Below are positions 34,391 through 46,600 of a DNA stretch of 64,000 nt, in pieces. The translations under genes and the position numbers were made by a program. Under the pieces are notes generated by a model. It searched no databases and was not told the origin of the DNA. It was given only the letters and a program-made list of their open reading frames with translations. The first letter of the stretch is position 1; every line of letters starts with the position of its first letter. The DNA comes from Ganoderma boninense (taxonomy: Eukaryota; Basidiomycota; Agaricomycetes; Polyporales; Polyporaceae): positions 3,382,100 through 3,446,099 of the forward strand of contig CM035306.1 of the NCBI GenBank assembly GCA_002900995.3, given 5' to 3'.

Positions 34391-35679
34391 ATGGCCTCCA
34401 CCGTCCCAGTACCCTCTCCAGCTCCTCTTCCCACCTCCACCTCCGCGACGATGCCCGAGGCGTCGAGCAGTAGCGGCAGTGCCCCGCTCAGCCCCGCGAA
34501 GGAGATCCCGGTATTCGAGTTCACGAAGCGCAAGCGGTGGGCCGACCTCCTCGTGACGGAGCTCAACGACACCATCATCTTCGTCCTCTCTGAAGCCTGC
34601 ACGGTGTGGTACTGCGGCAACGCGGTCACGGAGCTCCTCGGCTGGCGCGACGACGAGCTCGTCGACAGCGACCTCATCGACCTCATGAACCGTGCGTCTT
34701 CTCTTCCCTCCCCCTCACTCCCCTGCCCTTTCTCGCCCCCTCCCTTCTTCCCCCGTCCCCGCCTCCCTGTTATATGCGCGTCTGGACCGTTGTCTGATCG
34801 ATGGGCGACAGCTGGCGACCGGGTGAACTTCCGCACGGCGTTCGGGGAGAGCGTGCGGACGCGCACGGAGATGCTCGCATACGCGCGGCTGCAGTGCAAG
34901 AACGAGTTTTTCGTGTCGGCGAACCTCACGCCCGAGCCGCGCGAGGTCCTCTTCGAGATCCGCGGCCGCCCCCACTACCTGCCCGACTCGGGCGACTTCA
35001 AGTGCTACTTCGCCATGGCCCAGCCGTATCCCAGCCGCAACAGCGCCATGTACGTCCCCCCGTTGTCATGCCGTTTGCTGTGGGAACTAACCGTGGATCT
35101 GGGGGGCATTGTGTGCTGCAGGCTGAACACGTTTCTCGAGCTCAAGATGGAGAACGAGAGGCTCCAGCAGCGCGTCGCGCAGCTCCGTGTGCAGTCGCAG
35201 GCCCTGGACGGGGCTGCCGACAGCTTTTTCAGCACGTCGGACAACTTCGGCGTCCCCGCAGCGGACGGTGGGAGGACGAACTTCGAGCTTGGGGTCGGGT
35301 CTAGCCTGGTGCCAGACGCCGACGACGACGGACCGAGGAAAAAGGTGAGTGCCGCAGCGTACATGCGATGGGCACGGTGCTGAGGTGGTGCGCGTCGCGC
35401 TCACTTTCCCAGCTGAAGCGAGCGGCGGCCGAACAGCATGTGTGCGTGACGTGCGGGAGGACAGATTCGCCGGAATGGCGCAAGGTGCGTGGCCTTCTGA
35501 CGCTCTCTTGTTCGGTTCCCTGCACCAGGTATGTTTACCGCGTGTAACAGGGTCCCAACGGCCCCAAGACACTCTGCAACGCATGCGGCCTGCGCTGGGC
35601 GAAGAAGGCTCGCAAGAATATCGAAGGCGAGGGCGATGGAGATGGAGGGCAGAACAGCGGTTCCACCCTCGTCTTCTAG
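34391..35679 (+). CDS. White-Collar-2-like PAS/GATA zinc-finger factor
   Basis: Partner subunit of the blue-light receptor complex and transcription factor. A PAS domain spans [39 protein letters not shown], and, after an intron, [20 protein letters not shown] and [29 protein letters not shown] short coiled coil ([20 protein letters not shown]) follows. The C-terminal GATA finger is CVTC-x18-CNAC ([19 protein letters not shown]), followed by basic LRWAKKARK. The 18-residue loop is the type seen in WC-2. The start at 34391 is after a pyrimidine tract. The frame also allows 34202, adding about 63 poorly conserved residues. No LOV-type GRNCRFLQ flavin motif, as expected for WC-2 rather than WC-1. 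Confidence 0.9.
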
Positions 35680-35995
35680 CTGTCTCGCGTCTCCCCTCTT
35701 TGCTATCTTACATCGTACACTTTTACTTTCCCATAGGAACATCGGGTCTCTGTGGATTCTCGGACGTTCTCTCCCGTTTCACGACGTAACTGCTTCCCAA
35801 ACCGAGAGTTCCGAGCTTTACGACGACGCATCCGGAAATTGAGACGCCCAGCACAGCTTGCGCTTCCAGTTGTCCTCGATCGATCATGAGACTTTCATAT
35901 CCTCCCACCTCCACGCTTCTCGGTCTCTCTGCGCCTCCAGCTTTGCCACGCTCTCCTGTACACACGCTTTGAACAGCTTTCCTCTACTTGCAACG
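35680..35995. other. Intergenic region upstream of IPK1-like gene
   Basis: 316 bp between two genes on the same strand, holding a 3' flank and a promoter. The frame of the next gene is open back to 35858, but the ATG at 35996 gives the conserved N-terminus. Confidence 0.5.
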
Positions 35996-37515
35996 ATGAC
36001 TGATACTCCTCACCTCACCGATACCTCGCCCCAACACTGGAAGTACATCTCGGAAGGAGGATCAAGCATCGTCTTCTCATACTTCGGTCCGCCACACCCT
36101 ACCTTCAACGGAACCGCGCTCCGACTTCGCAAAGCCCCCGTTCCTGAGCAGCGCGAACACGAGGCCCCACTGCAGTACCACCAGCTTCAGCTTGCGGAAG
36201 GCCAGGAGGACGAGCCGGACGACCCGACGATCATCTTCCAGCACACGGTTATCGAGCGACTCGTCCCGAGGCGTTTCCTCCCACGGCTCAATGCCGTGCG
36301 CGTCGACACAGCGTGGCTCAAGGAGCTCTCTGACCTGACGGAGACGCAACGGCCAGCCCAAAGGCGAGTGAAGGACAGGATAGATAGGGGGCGGAGGAAG
36401 GCTGTGCTTGCAACGGACTTGGTGGGCGGGAGCGGATGGGCAGTTGAGATCAAAGTGCGTCCTTCCCTTCCACGTACGTGCAAAACTTCCTTAACCTCGG
36501 CCCTTTTCCGAACTTTCGGATTAGCCGAAGTGGGGGTTCCTTCCCGCACCGGCGCACCTCTCGGAGGAGACGCGCGAGATCAAGACCCGGACGTGTCGGT
36601 TCTGTATGCACGCGCATCTCAAGAGCGCGCAGGGCGAGACCGTCGCGCTCGGGTACTGCCCGCTCGACCTCTTCTCGCGCAATAGGGAGCGCGTCACGCG
36701 CGCGCTGCTCACATTGTGGGATATCTGGATCGCGAGCGGGGCGGCGGTGAACAACCTCAAGGTGTTTGTCGACGGCCAGAAGCTCGCGCCCACCGCTGAC
36801 GTGCGTCTCTTCTCCGCAAGATTAACCTTGTGTGTTGCCTAACTGACGCACGTCCACACCTATGTCACAATTATATTATCCACGTCTATCTCCGCACGCG
36901 TTGCTTCTACGTCGTGCGCGTCGTGCCCAATAGGCAATATCCCTCGCGCCCCTCGCGGCGCAGCTCTTCCCCAGAGGATCGCCTGACGATCCCCCAGTGC
37001 GAACTCAAACTCTCGACGAGATCCGTGACGCGTTCACGTCCGCGCTCCTTCCGCTCCTGCTCGACACTCCCGTTCTCCACACCCTCTCGACGCTGCAGCG
37101 CACGCTCGACGCGCTCGACGTCGACGGCCTCGCCGCACTGTGGGCGCGCCTCCGCCCGGAACATGCGACCGAACTCGGCAAGGGCGAGCCTGAGCCGACC
37201 ATAGCAGACTGGACGCGCTTCGTCGACGCCTACCTCGCCCGGCACGCCGGCGGCCGCGACACCGCCGCCGTGGAGGAGACCGAGGACGAGCTGCGGTACC
37301 GCCTGCTCGCGTATCTGCTCTCCGCGTCGTTCAAGGACTGCTCGCTCATCCTGCGCATGCGCCCTGGGGAGGCAGCGACGATTACGGTCATTGATCTCGA
37401 CGTCAAGGGCATCGACCGCTTGGCGAAGTGGGCGAAGCAGGATCAGGAGATCGTCGACGCATACAGGGGGGCCGCGCCGCGGGATTGCGTCGATGGCTGG
37501 GCATCTTCTGTGTGA
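35996..37515 (+). CDS. Inositol-pentakisphosphate 2-kinase (IPK1)
   Basis: Adds the 2-phosphate to inositol pentakisphosphate to make phytate (InsP6), needed for mRNA export in yeast. The ATP-binding glycine region is WKYISEGGSSIVFSY, with a basic segment ALRLRKA. The family hallmark EIKPKWGFLP appears after joining exon 1 (ends 36454) to exon 2 (starts 36525). It is followed by the zinc-site cysteines in TCRFCMHAHLK and GYCPLDLFS. The final exon begins LFPRGSPDD and ends with DCSLILRMRP, VIDLDVKGIDRLAKWAKQDQEIVDAYR, which contains the catalytic DxK-type motif. Three exons, complete. Expected nuclear or nuclear-envelope location is from the family. Confidence 0.9.
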
Positions 37516-37989
37516 AGATTCCTTCTGTTGGAGTTGCGGGCGGAGGCAGAGTTTGTGCATGTTCGTGAATTAATTAATTACCTCCGGCTTGGCTTGGCTC
37601 TTGCTGGTTGCGGGATCGCATGACGTTGTGCACGGATAATCGTAAACGTCAAAACCTTGCAGACAGGTATACTTCGGTGTCATCTCTTGACTCGTGTATG
37701 CGTCAAAAGATGCCATGTATATTTTGGAATAAGATTAAGGTACAGTATATATTTTGCAAGATGACATCCAGACATAACCAGCATATACAGAGCAGGAACA
37801 GGAAACGGTGGCGTCAAGTCAAGTCAGGAAGTGAGAGAGAGAGAGCGAGTCAGCAGAGCAACAAATGTCCCCACGAATATCCAGGTATTGTAAGTTACAT
37901 CTATATGTGCGCGACGTTCTAGGTTGTCGCAGAGTCCGTTTGGGCATGAGCGTTTGAAACTGACAAAACAGAGCTTGTTTGAGGGTTGC
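37516..37989. other. Intergenic region between convergent genes
   Basis: 474 bp, AT-rich in its first half, between the 3' ends of IPK1 and the short-chain dehydrogenase. No feature besides 3' flanks. Confidence 0.5.
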
Positions 37990-39568
37990 TTAGATGATGC
38001 AGTAGCCACCGTCGACACGGATCTCGGTGCCAGTCATGAATCGCGACGCGTCGCTGGCAAGGAAGACGATCGCGCCAGCGAGGTCCTCGGGCTCGCCCAT
38101 CTGCGGTCAAGCGCGTGAGTATAACGGGTGGCAGAAACAGGGTCGCAGCAGAACTACGCACCCGTCCCATCGGCGTAAGGCTCTCCCATGTTTTCTGCGA
38201 TCGCATCCACAAACGTCAGCATCTGACCAGACTAGAGCAAAACAAAACTCTACCTTGAGTTCCTGATCGTGCGCGAGGATGGTGCGCGTGAGCTTCGTGA
38301 GCATGTAGCCGGGACTGGACTTCGGTTAGCGCGATGGGGGCGGAGGCTATGACGTCATGGCATACCTGAGAGTGTTGACACGGACGCCTTTCTTGGCCCA
38401 CTCCACTCCCAAGCTCGCTGCCATATGCTTGACCGCTGCGTGCGACGGTCAGCAGATGGCCTCTCACTCCGCCCTCAGAGAGCGCGCTCCATGGCATTCG
38501 AAACACGCACCGGCCTTAGCAGCGTTGTAGGGGGTCTGGGGCTGTGGGATGTTGACGATCTAGATGGGTGTGGGGAATCAGCCGCAGTTCCGCCGACGGG
38601 TTGATCGGAGGGGGACTCACGTTGGCGCTCATGCTGGCAACCAGGACGATGCTCCCTCCGCCCTGCGGAATCATGTTGCGCGCGGCCTCGCGCGCAGTGA
38701 AGAACGCCCCATGGACGTTGATATCATACAGACGCTTTATCCGGTCGAATGGGTAGCTGGAAGGGAAGGTGGGGAAAAGGCGGATTAGCATCACTGTTGG
38801 TAGCGTGACAGAAGCCCCGCGGTGACGCACTCAAAGGCGGAGTAGTTCTCGACAATGCCTGCGAGGATAATGACATTTCGCGGTGAACACGTTGGCTCGC
38901 GCCACGGACAGACCGCGGTGATGACGAACCTGCTGACGCGACGACGGAGTCAACGCGCCCGTACGTGTCCATGACCCGCCTGAACGCCTGCTGCACCGAC
39001 AGCTCCGACGAAACGTCGCATCCGACGCCAATTACACGATAGTCGCTGGGCTCCATCTCACTGTCAACTTCACACCTTATCAGTAACGTGTCGCACAGAG
39101 ATGGCAGGGAGGCGGCGCAGGGCAGGGGGTGATGGCGCGCGGGGAGGGATGGGAAGACGACACTGACCGCATGCAGCCTTGACAAGTTCTTCAGCAGCGT
39201 GCTCGGCCTCGTCCTCCTTGAGGTCGACAATAGCGAGCGACGTGCACCCCGACTCGAGGAATGCTCGGCAAAACTCGTTGCCGAGGCCGCGCGCTGCTCC
39301 GGTCACAACGGCGACCTATGCATGGAGAACGCGGGGGTGTCAGCGGGGAGCGCGGGGGAGGTGGGGGAGGCGCGCGGACCTTGTTGGACATAGAGAAGTC
39401 CGGAAGGGTCTTGACGACGCGCGCCTTGGCCGCGATGCTGTTGAGGCGGGCCGCGGCATCGTCGCTGTTGAACCGGGCAAAGGCGGCGAGGGGGGGTTGT
39501 GGGCGGGGGGCCCGGAGGAGGGCGCGCGAGGCGGTGGGGAGGGAGCGGGCGAGGAGGGAGGGGGCCAT
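37990..39568 (-). CDS. Short-chain dehydrogenase/reductase with mitochondrial-type leader
   Basis: NAD(P)-dependent oxidoreductase of the classical SDR family, closest in motifs to arabinitol/sorbose-type polyol reductases. The Rossmann motif is VAVVTGAARGLGNEF, the cofactor-binding acidic residue follows in LAIVDL, and the NxG motif is replaced by VVASAG. The active site is SIVLVASMSAN with the serine and QTPYNAAKAAVKHMAASLGVEWAKKGVRVN with YxxxK. The C-terminus is RFMTGTEIRVDGGYCII. The first 45 residues (MAPSLLARSLPTASRALLRA...) lack acidic residues and are rich in Arg, Leu and Ser, suggesting mitochondrial import. At least seven introns. Exact substrate unknown. Confidence 0.88.
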
Positions 39569-40621
39569 CTGAGGAGGGAGGTGGTGGATGTTGGGAGAGA
39601 AGGAGGGGGGTGGGGCAGAATTTATTGTGTGGGGAGACGGGTCGGGGAGCGAGACCCTGAGGCCAGACTCTGAGCCAGTCAAGTCTAGGAGAACGCCAGA
39701 GAGAGAGCCTCGCGAGTGGCCGTGGTCCGTGGCTCTCTGCGCCGTCGTGGGGCCAAGACGCGGCCAGTGCCACGCGACGATTGGCCCCCGCCGCCCCCCC
39801 TCATTGGCTCCGCTCTCCCGCTCGCTCCCCCGGTCCGGCTTCCTCTCTCGGTAGCGCCTCTGCCCCGACGTTTTATCATATGCATCCAAGCGAAAGCCCA
39901 GACCTTCCCCGTCCCCCGCTACCCCACGTCTCCCAGCCTCGCATGTCCACCTGCCAGGCCGACCAAAGCCGAGCATTGCACAGTCAAACTCAACGATCGC
40001 CGGCCCAAAATCGGCTATCCCTCATCCATCAATATCGAGCATGTGAGATCGTCGGTTTATATTCACCAACGCGCGGGTCTCGAGAGGAAGGGGGGGAGCC
40101 ATACGTAGCCGTAGCCGGACACAGGGTAGGTATGAGGAGGGTCATATGTGCGAACGAGCGTGGGGTATCCGTCAAGCCGAGCAACAACAGGATAGCAAAA
40201 CCGAATAAACACATCTAAAGTATATAGCTCTGTAACTGTAATAAACGTAGGAGAGGCGCGGGACGAAAACGAACTCGAAACCGAGACCACGACCGGGGAA
40301 CATCAAATACCATGGCGGAGTATTAAGAACGGGGAAGCCGACCGCAAGCACCCAACGCGACGCGGCCTTCTCCGCCAGGGAGAATATAGTACACTATCTC
40401 GGCGTCGTGGGGGCGGCGCCGCGATCTATCAATGGGCTGAGGGAATGTGTGGAAGGCGGTTGGAGGACGATGACTGCAGCCGGGGCGAAGGCAGGAGGCA
40501 GAATGAGGGTTGGAACGCGAAGTGTGATAGTGAGGGAAACACGCAGAGAGATGAGGTAAAGAAGAGGCCAACCCAGGCAGATCCAAAAACGTACAGAGCA
40601 CCGTGACCACTGCGCCACCGA
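39569..40621. other. Intergenic region, SDR promoter and kinesin 3' flank
   Basis: 1.05 kb with two genes on the same strand on its sides. Short overlapping frames only. No structure or RNA recognised. Confidence 0.5.
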
Positions 40622-43600
40622 TCATAGACAGGCAAACTTCGATTTGCGTCGTTGCAGCTCTTCCATTCGGCTGTCCAGCTGCGCCCGTGCGCGTTCCTTC
40701 GCTCGTCGCTCCTCGTCCAGACGGGACTCAAGGGACTGCTTCTCCTCCACGATGGACCGACGCACATTGACCACCTCAGCTTTCGCGTCGGCGAGCTCTG
40801 CACGCATGTTCCCCATCTGCGAGCTGAGGGTATCCCGCTCGCGAGCCAGCTCCGTCGCCTGCATCCGTGCCTTGCGGACTGTTGAGCAAAGACGTGATCG
40901 TTAGTCAAGACGCCCACAACCGCATATTGCCGACGACACGATGCAGCCACAGATGCGAAAGAACTCACGATTTTTCTCCGAATCACCAAGCGATGCCTCG
41001 AGCGTGGCGACCATGTCCATGTGAGCCTGGAGATCAGTCTCGCAATGGGTCAGCTGCTTGTTTAGCGTCTTGATCATTGCTTCCTGCTCGTCAATCTGCT
41101 TCGCTTGTTGCGCGAGCTGCGCAACAACCTTCGCATCCGGCTCTCGTGGGCCAGCCAGTGGTGAGGGCATGCCGCCGGCCACCGAGTGGTTAATGGATGT
41201 CGCCGGAGTGGATGGTGACTCTCCATCGACGCTGATGCTGCGTGAGGAGGTGACGGTGGAGGAGGACGAGGCGGTCTGCTCGTGAACGATCCGGGGTGCG
41301 GGAGGAATAGGGACAGTCGGAGGGGGGGTGGGAGGCGGCAACTTGCCAGGCGACATAATGCCGGTCGCACGTGTGTAAGACACGGCGCGCTCCGTCGGCG
41401 GACGTGTCGGTGATGTTGGGCTGCCCAGCTGGTGCTGGAGGTCACGTAGGAGCGTGTCCTGTCGGTTCTTCTCGGCCATGAGCGTGTCCATCTCGTCCTT
41501 CGTGCGCTGGAGATTCTCTTGCATTTCCGCGATGACAGAACGATGCCTCTCGAGCTCGTCGACGAGCGACTGTCGCTTGGATGCCTCCTTGACGAGTGCG
41601 GACGTCTCGTCTCGGGTCCGTTGAAGCTCGGCACGGAGCTTGTCGACCTCGGTAGCCAGCTCGTCACGCTCGCCGTGGACCGCCGAGAGCTCCGTTTCTA
41701 GAACGGTGATGGACGCCGACTTCTGTTGGATCGCTGACTCGTGCGCTTGCCGCATCTCCTCACGTGCGAGTGCCCACTCATCGGATGCGGCTTTGTGAGT
41801 GTCGAGCTCATCCAGGAGGTTATTGTGCTCCTTCGAGAGGCTCTCCAGTTCCTCTGCATGCTTCTTGCGAAGATCCTCGAGAAGAGCGTTGTGGTTCCGA
41901 AGCAGCGTCTCGCGTTCTGCGGTATGGGTCTTCTCCACCTCGGCCAGAGTGATCTTCACTTGCTCTTTCTCGGACACAAGAAGCTCCTCGCCGCGCGACC
42001 TGACGTCCTGGAGGTCCGAGCGGTGCTGCTCCTGGGCAGCCACAAGGGCAGCCTGAGCCTCGGCGATGGCGGTCTCGTGTTCCGCCTTGAGACGAGCGAG
42101 GTCCTCAGCATGCTCCTTGACGAGAGAAGCACGTTGGGTGTCCAAGTCAGAGGTCAACGACGAGTACGTAGTTTTATGTGACTCCGTCAGTAGTTCGAGC
42201 TCTTCTGCATGGTTGTGTTGAAGAGCGACAAGAGCCGCGGCGTGTTCGTCCTTTAGAATCTTGAGCGCCTCTTCATGTCGAGCTTGAGCAGTCGACAGTT
42301 GCTCCTCCGCCGATTTCTGGCCGACCTGAGTGGTCTTCTTCGCCTCTTCAACCTCAGCACGTAGGGTGGCTTCCGAAGTGGTACGATCCTTCTTGCTTTC
42401 CTCCAACGCAGCCGCCAGCCTTGCAATCTCCTGGGCCGACTCTTCCTTCAGCTTCATAACGGCGGTGGCGTGTTCCTCGATCAGCTTCTCAACAACGATC
42501 TGCCCTTCTTTGTCCTTGTCAGCAAGAGCACGGTTATGCTCCGCCTGCAGGCGCTCGATCTCGTCGCTGTATTGGAGCTCCTTGTTGGCCAGGGTCTGAG
42601 AATGGTCGGCCTTGAGGCGTTGGAGAGACTCGCGATGTTGGTCGAGCTTCGCAGCGAGAGCCTGTGCATGCTCATCCTTCAGCCGTTGTAGGTCGTCCGA
42701 GAACTGCTGCTCCTTGTTCTTGACGGCAGAAGCGTGCTCTTCCTGCAGCGCCTGTAGGGCGACATCACGGGCGGACTCAGACTCGGAGAGGGAACCTTGC
42801 CGCGCAATCTCCGCCATACGAAGTTCGCGAGTATGCTCGTCCTTCAGGCGCTCCAAAGCAGTCGCTGTCTCCGCTGCTTGCTTCTCGAGGGCTTGGGTAT
42901 GGTCGGCACGAAGCTTGGTCAAAGCGTTGTAGTACTCCTCTTCTGTGCGCGACAGGTGAGCCGTGTGCTGCTCCTCGACGGCTTTCATTGACTCCTCATG
43001 CTCCGCGGCGGCCTTGGCGAGGGCGTCAGCATGTTCAACCTTGGCTTTCTGCAGAGTCTCTTGGGCGTCCTGTGCACGGCGACCAACTTCCTCGAGGTGG
43101 TCACTCTGGACCTTACTCAGTGAGGCAGCATGTTCGGCCTTGAGGGCGCTGATAGCGCCTTCATGGTCGGAGGTTGCCTTGGCGATCACGGCCTCATGGT
43201 CAGAGCGAGTGCGATCAAGAAGCTCAGCCGCCTCATCGAGACGACGACGGAGCTCCTCCTCGTGCTCCGCCTTCAGCTTGCCGAATGCCTCCTCGTGCTC
43301 GCGCTGGGCATTCTCGAGGGCAGAGGACGACTGGACGACCTGCGCATGAACATCGGTCAAAGAGGATCCGTGTTCCTCCTTGAGTTTGGCAAGAAGAACG
43401 TCGAGATCGGCCTCCTTGGCGCGAAGCGCTTCTTCGTGAGCGGCCTTCAACTGCTGGACCTCTGACGCGTGAATTTCCTCGGCTTGCTTCAGAGATTCGA
43501 CGAGGTGCGCTTCTCGCTCCTTGAGGCCGTCGAGGGCGGTCTGAAGCTCGGCACCCTGGCGCTGTGAGTCCTCTAGGGACTGGGTCAACTGCGCCTGCTG

Positions 43601-46600
43601 AGCTTGGAGGGCCTCCATCTCTGTGATATGCTGAGCATGCTCGGCTAAGTCCTCCTCGTGCTTCTTCCGAAGAGCCTCAAGCTCCGTGCTCATGTTAAGG
43701 GCCTACCGTAACCATAATTACTATTACTCCGAGTGTTCGAACATAAGGTTGGGCTCAACGTACCTGATCGCGCGAGAGCACTTGCAGATCCTCATGCTGC
43801 TTCCGGACCTGGGTGAGCTGCACGGTAAGGTCGTCAACAACCGCCTTGTGGCTCGACTCTTTCTGAGCCATAGATCTGCGGACACAACGTCAGATGGTAA
43901 CACATGATATGAAGACGTATCTACGAACCGCATGAGCTCATTGAGCCTGACCAGCGACTCGTCGACGTCGGAAGAGGTGTACTGGTTGACATGGTGGAGA
44001 TCTAGACTCTTTCGAATTTCGCTGAACTGGGTGATGGTTTGGGGTGAAAGATGGATGAGGGATTCGCCGTTGAGCTCAGGATCATTTTGCTTCGCAAGTG
44101 GCTGTGTAGTAGTGCTTGGCAGAGTTAGCTGGTCCTTCTCCTTCAACGTCGTCTCGAGCGCGGAGATCTCTGTCTCTCGCTCCTTGATGACGTCCTGGAG
44201 GCGCATGATTTCCTCTTCGAGACTGGCGACGGAACGCTCCGTAGGGGAAACTGAAACGGATGGCAGGGAAATGGAGAGATTGGGACGGGAATGACCGGGG
44301 GATGGGGAGATAGAACTGCTGGTGCCGTGGCTAGACGTAGAGGCTTTGCGCGACCTGGCCGAGGATAGCTCCTGCGAGAGCGATACAGACTGCGATAGCG
44401 ACCTGACTGCCGTGTGATTAGGAGGCACGTTCTCATCGCAACTGGGCACATACCTCGTATGTAGAGACTCCGACGAGGCCGCGTTGCGGAAAAAAAGGCG
44501 TCGGGCTGATCCGTTCGACGGCTCCTGGTCCCTCAGCCTGCCCATCCTGCGTTTCGGGGAGCCATCTCCATGCTCAGGAGACTCGGGTACCGGAACAGGA
44601 GCATTGACCTTGGCTTCCTGCAGTTGGGCTGCAAGATCGGCGATCTCACGGAGAGCGTCGCGGTACTTCGCCGTGACAGACGACAGGTCCGCCAGGGTGG
44701 CCGTGTGAGTCTGCTGGAGGGAGACGAGCTGGGTCTCGAGTGAATTGTCGGCCTCGTGAAGGGACGAGACCTCAGAGTTGGCACCATTTGTTGTGGTTCC
44801 ATTCGTCGTGGCCCCGTTCGTCTTGGTCGGGGAGACGCCTTCGAGTTCCTTCTTAGCCTTCTCCACCTCGCTGGCCAGCTCACCCAGCCGCTCCTTCTCC
44901 TCCCTCGCTGCCCTCTTCTTCGCCTCCCACTCCTCCATCTTCTGCTCTAGCTCACGAACCTTCGCCTCCCTCTCCTCTAAATCCGACCTCCAATTCTCGC
45001 CATCCTGCTTCAAGCCCTCCAAACGAGACTCAAGCGCCAGCACCTGGTCGCGTCGTTTCTCACATTCGCGCTCGAGTTTCTCCACAGTATCCCGCAGAGA
45101 CAGGACGGACTCGTCGGATTTCGCAAGGCGCTGCTCCAAATCTGCGATGTACGCGGACGAGTGCGACTCGGTGTCCTTGTAGCGAGCGAGCTCACGCTTC
45201 AGGTCGGTAATGGAGCCGCTTGACGACATCTGGGACTCGTCGTATTGACGGACCTTTTCCTCCAGGTCGTGAACATAAGCCTGCGAAGACACTGTCAGTA
45301 ATGCGACCGAATGAAATGGGAACTCTCTCATGCCTCTGTCGACGCTTCCCGCTCCGTCAACTTCGCGACCCTGGCCTTCAGTTCCTCCATATACAGCTCC
45401 GTAGTGGAATGCCGTTCTGCGAGGGCAGTGAACTCGTTCTCCTTCTCGTCGTAGAGGTCGTTCGTGTGACGCAGGGCAGCACGGTTGAGTTTGAGCTCTG
45501 CCTCGATCGCGCTGATGGTCTTCTCGTACTCCTCGATGACCGGTCCGACGATCTCCTCGTACTTCGAAGTTCCTCCAAGCCGGCCGCCACTCGCATTCCT
45601 TTGCTTGTCCCCGAGCTCATTGCGCAGCCGGGTGAGCTCCTCCGTCCGCTCAACGTACTTCTCCCGCAGGTCCTCGTAGTTGTTCTGGAGCTCCGTCATC
45701 TGGGCCAGAACCCTCTTCGGCGCCGTCTCCGAGGAATCGGAAGAGGAGGTAGCGACGATTGCACCAGGAGCTCCTCCGCCCTCCTTGATCTGCTTCAACT
45801 CCCTCCTCAGCCGCGTCACCATTCCTTGCAACCATTCCACGTCGTCCCATCCCTCCTCCTTCTCGTTCAAGACTGCACGGTTCTTGATGTTCCTAGCCCG
45901 GTTGGCGTACTTAAGCGTGTTGATGGTCTCATTCACGTTCCACTCTGCGGGGCTGACACATGCGATCATGAGTGTATGCGCATTGCCTCCGAGGGAGTCT
46001 TGAAGCAAACGTGTGAGCTTCGAGTCGCGATAGGGGATGTAGGATGCAGTGTGCGTCTTCGCCTTCGAGGGGTCGCCGAGGGCGGAGATGACATTCCCCA
46101 GCGCGAGAAGACCACTGTTGATGGAGATACCCTCCTTGACACGCTCGCCGGCAGCGGCCGTGCGTTTGAGCTATCTACTAGTCAGAACTGGAGGGAGCAT
46201 ATCTGAGATGGAACACGCACCCGTTCCGAACCAGCCAGGTCGACGAAATGAAACTTAGAGGTCACCGTGATCCACTCCCCTCGTTCCTCACCACCCTCCT
46301 TTGCATTATTCCTCCCGGAATCGGCTGATAGGAAGCCAAGCGAGCTTGCAGGGCGTCCGCCACGGGCAATGGCGGACTGGAAGCTCGGCGTTGCGGGACG
46401 GCCGAAAGTAGGCGAGGAGACGCGGCTTCCCCCCGCAGCGCCGATCACAGAACCGGGGCGGGCGATACGAGAGGGCGATCGTCCATTCGGAGGAAGAGGG
46501 GACGATGAGCGTGGGGGCGGCCCGCTCCCGGTGAACTTCTTCTGCGTCAGAGTCAGGGAGAAGATGGCATGAGAGCGCGAGGATTGTGCGTTCATGTCAG

